NCBI GenBank assembly: GCA_964247055.1
Contig: OZ176053.1
Coordinates: 4,526,001 to 4,590,000 of the forward strand
Reading direction: 5' to 3'
Origin: Paragordius varius
Taxonomy: Eukaryota > Nematomorpha
Length of the DNA: 64,000 bases
A model generated the notes under the pieces. The model was not told where the DNA came from, did no database searches, and saw nothing but the letters and a program-made list of their open reading frames with translations. A program made the position numbers and the translations under genes. Below, piece after piece: positions 62,742 through 64,000 of the stretch. The number at the start of each line of letters is the position of its first letter. Position 1 is the first letter of the stretch.

Positions 62742-62866
62742 TTAAATTTAGGGATTTCAAAATATTAATTCATACATTATGTCATTTGCCAAATTTAAAT
62801 GCACTCTTTGAATTCAATTATATCCACAGGAGTATTTATTTTAATATTATAAATCTTTTTACATAG
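62742..62866. promoter_or_regulatory. Divergent RMI1 / CCDC174 promoter region
   Basis: RMI1 starts at 62741 leftward, and the first recognised CCDC174 coding exon begins at 62867 rightward. The promoter of both, and the missing first coding bases of CCDC174, should lie here. GGA|GTATTT at about 62829 could be a donor of a 35-nt intron. Confidence 0.4.
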
Positions 62867-63435
62867 TTTGAACATATTAAAAAGGATTATTTGCGGAAAA
62901 AGGCACAGCAAAATGAATCAAAATGCAATACTGTCAAAATGGAATCAGAGGGACAAACATTAAATGTTATAATTAATAAACCCAAAGTAATATATTATTG
63001 AGATATTTATTTATAGGATAAAGAATTTAAAATGAAAGTCAGAAGTAAGGAAAGTAATTATCGAAGGAAAAAGGACGAAACAGAAGACGAAGATTATGAA
63101 GAGCAAAGAGTTATTCTTTCAAAGTATGATTCTTTAGTACTTGCCAATTTTATTTTTCAAAATTTATTATATTATTTTACTAGGAAACGTTTATTGGCAA
63201 AAAGCAAAGTTTATGATAAATTAACCCATACTCTCCCAAACGATGATATTAATTCACTCTACAGTGTTGATTTCCAAAGAAAATACTTGGAAAATGACGA
63301 TTCTGGCAAAGAGTTTATTTTTTAAAATTAAATATGTAATCAGAGAAGAATATAAAGAGTATCCAGATAAAGAGCTTAAAGTTTCTGAAGCAGTTCATTT
63401 TCAAGAAGTTTTTGGAGACGGTAATATCTTTAAAA

Positions 63436-63489
<54 letters not shown>

Positions 63490-64000
63490 CATTTTAAATG
63501 TCACAAACATATATCATATATGATTTGTCTAAATATATAATGTTACACTTAGGTTGGGCCTTTGATGTTTCAAAATATAATAACCAGCCCGAACGCTTAT
63601 CAATGCAGTTATTCATGATTATAAATATTAAATATATGTTTTAATCAAACCACTAAATTATGTAAAAGTATGATTTGGGTTTACTTTTAATAATATATTT
63701 TTTACTACTAATAAAAATTTACAAATTATAAAAAATTTTAATTTTATTCTGTTTAATTAAAGTTTTATTTTTTTATCATTTCCTTATACATATTTCACAT
63801 GATAAACATATTTATGGTTTATAAAACGGTCACATTTACGGTCATACATGCATTTATAACCGGTCCGGCCTAACCCAAATTTGAACCAATTTTGTTTTCT
63901 TAAATAATTTATTTTGCACTTTCAATATATTATATATATTTTCTCAGAGGCCCGAGAATTGGGAGTCGGTTATTACAAATTCAGTACGGATGAAGAAGAA
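62867..64000 (+). CDS. CCDC174: CCDC174-like coiled-coil protein (5' end unresolved, 3' cut by window)
   Basis: Exons 62867-62986, 63017-63123, 63184-63312, 63344-63420 and 63948-64000 (running off the window) are in consistent phase. The start codon lies upstream and was not found. The protein is highly charged and helical: FEHIKKDYLRKKAQQ at the front, a basic-acidic stretch (NYRRKKDETEDEDYEEQR), then LLAKSKVYDKLTH and LYSVDFQRKYL. It then reads YKEYPDKELKVSEAVHFQEV and EARELGVGYYKFSTDEEE at the window end. The KxYDKL-(x)n-LYSVDF and EARELGVGYYxF segments match CCDC174, a nuclear coiled-coil protein associated with the exon-junction factor EIF4A3 in vertebrates. Introns are 30, 60, 31 and 527 nt; the last contains a long AT run. 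Confidence 0.8.
63439..63485. repeat. (AT)n microsatellite
   Basis: About 23 AT units in the last visible intron of CCDC174. Confidence 0.9.

Noticed and set aside
1..64000. CRISPR arrays, bacterial operons or phage genes
   Set aside because: No regularly spaced direct repeats with unique spacers, and no prokaryotic gene organisation. The genes are spliced animal genes.

Overview
The window is nuclear DNA from an animal. It is very A+T-rich (about three quarters by eye) and full of split genes. It encodes metazoan-type proteins: an FN3 protein, TMCO4, SETD1, TSG101, NDUFB4, SUCLG2, POLE3, CHMP1, MRPL19, RMI1 and CCDC174. Small and mid-sized genes sit among decayed repeats. The species cannot be named from sequence alone. 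The most telling trait is a two-class intron population: 22 inferred introns of only 21-32 nt beside ordinary introns of 60 nt to 3.7 kb. Extremely short introns are, from memory, a trait of dicyemid mesozoans, so a small parasitic or reduced animal (dicyemid, orthonectid, perhaps myxozoan) is a reasonable but unproven guess. Layout: 40-1295 (+) is the 3' end of an FN3 protein gene. 1296-3547 is repeat-rich. TMCO4 runs leftward (8871-3548) and shares a 129-bp divergent promoter with SETD1, which runs rightward (9001-19693, 18 exons, one apparent U12-type AT-AC intron). TSG101 (ESCRT-I) runs leftward (25350-20069), tail to tail with SETD1. 25351-29495 is mostly a mobile repeat family that abuts NDUFB4 (29496-30061, +). 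30062-33433 has no convincing gene. An unrecognised 185-residue protein gene (34756-33434, -) is 57 bp head-to-head with mitochondrial SUCLG2 (34814-40182, +). 40917-47954 looks like one 7-kb TA-flanked DNA transposon with long inverted ends and a decayed IS630/Tc1/mariner-type transposase. POLE3 (48049-48472, +) and CHMP1 (50535-48533, -) are tail to tail, 60 bp apart. 50536-54195 holds two fold-back elements. MRPL19 (58731-54196, -) carries a large Helitron-like repeat in its last intron. RMI1 (62741-59929, -) is head-to-head with CCDC174 (from about 62867, +, cut by the window end). The genes form no operon or single pathway. They cover chromatin (SETD1), ESCRT trafficking (TSG101, CHMP1), mitochondria (NDUFB4, SUCLG2, MRPL19), genome maintenance (POLE3, RMI1) and a coiled-coil nuclear protein (CCDC174). 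All exon maps were built by hand from reading frame, splice signals, phase and remembered family sequence. Phases are consistent throughout except in the middle of RMI1 and at the start of CCDC174.
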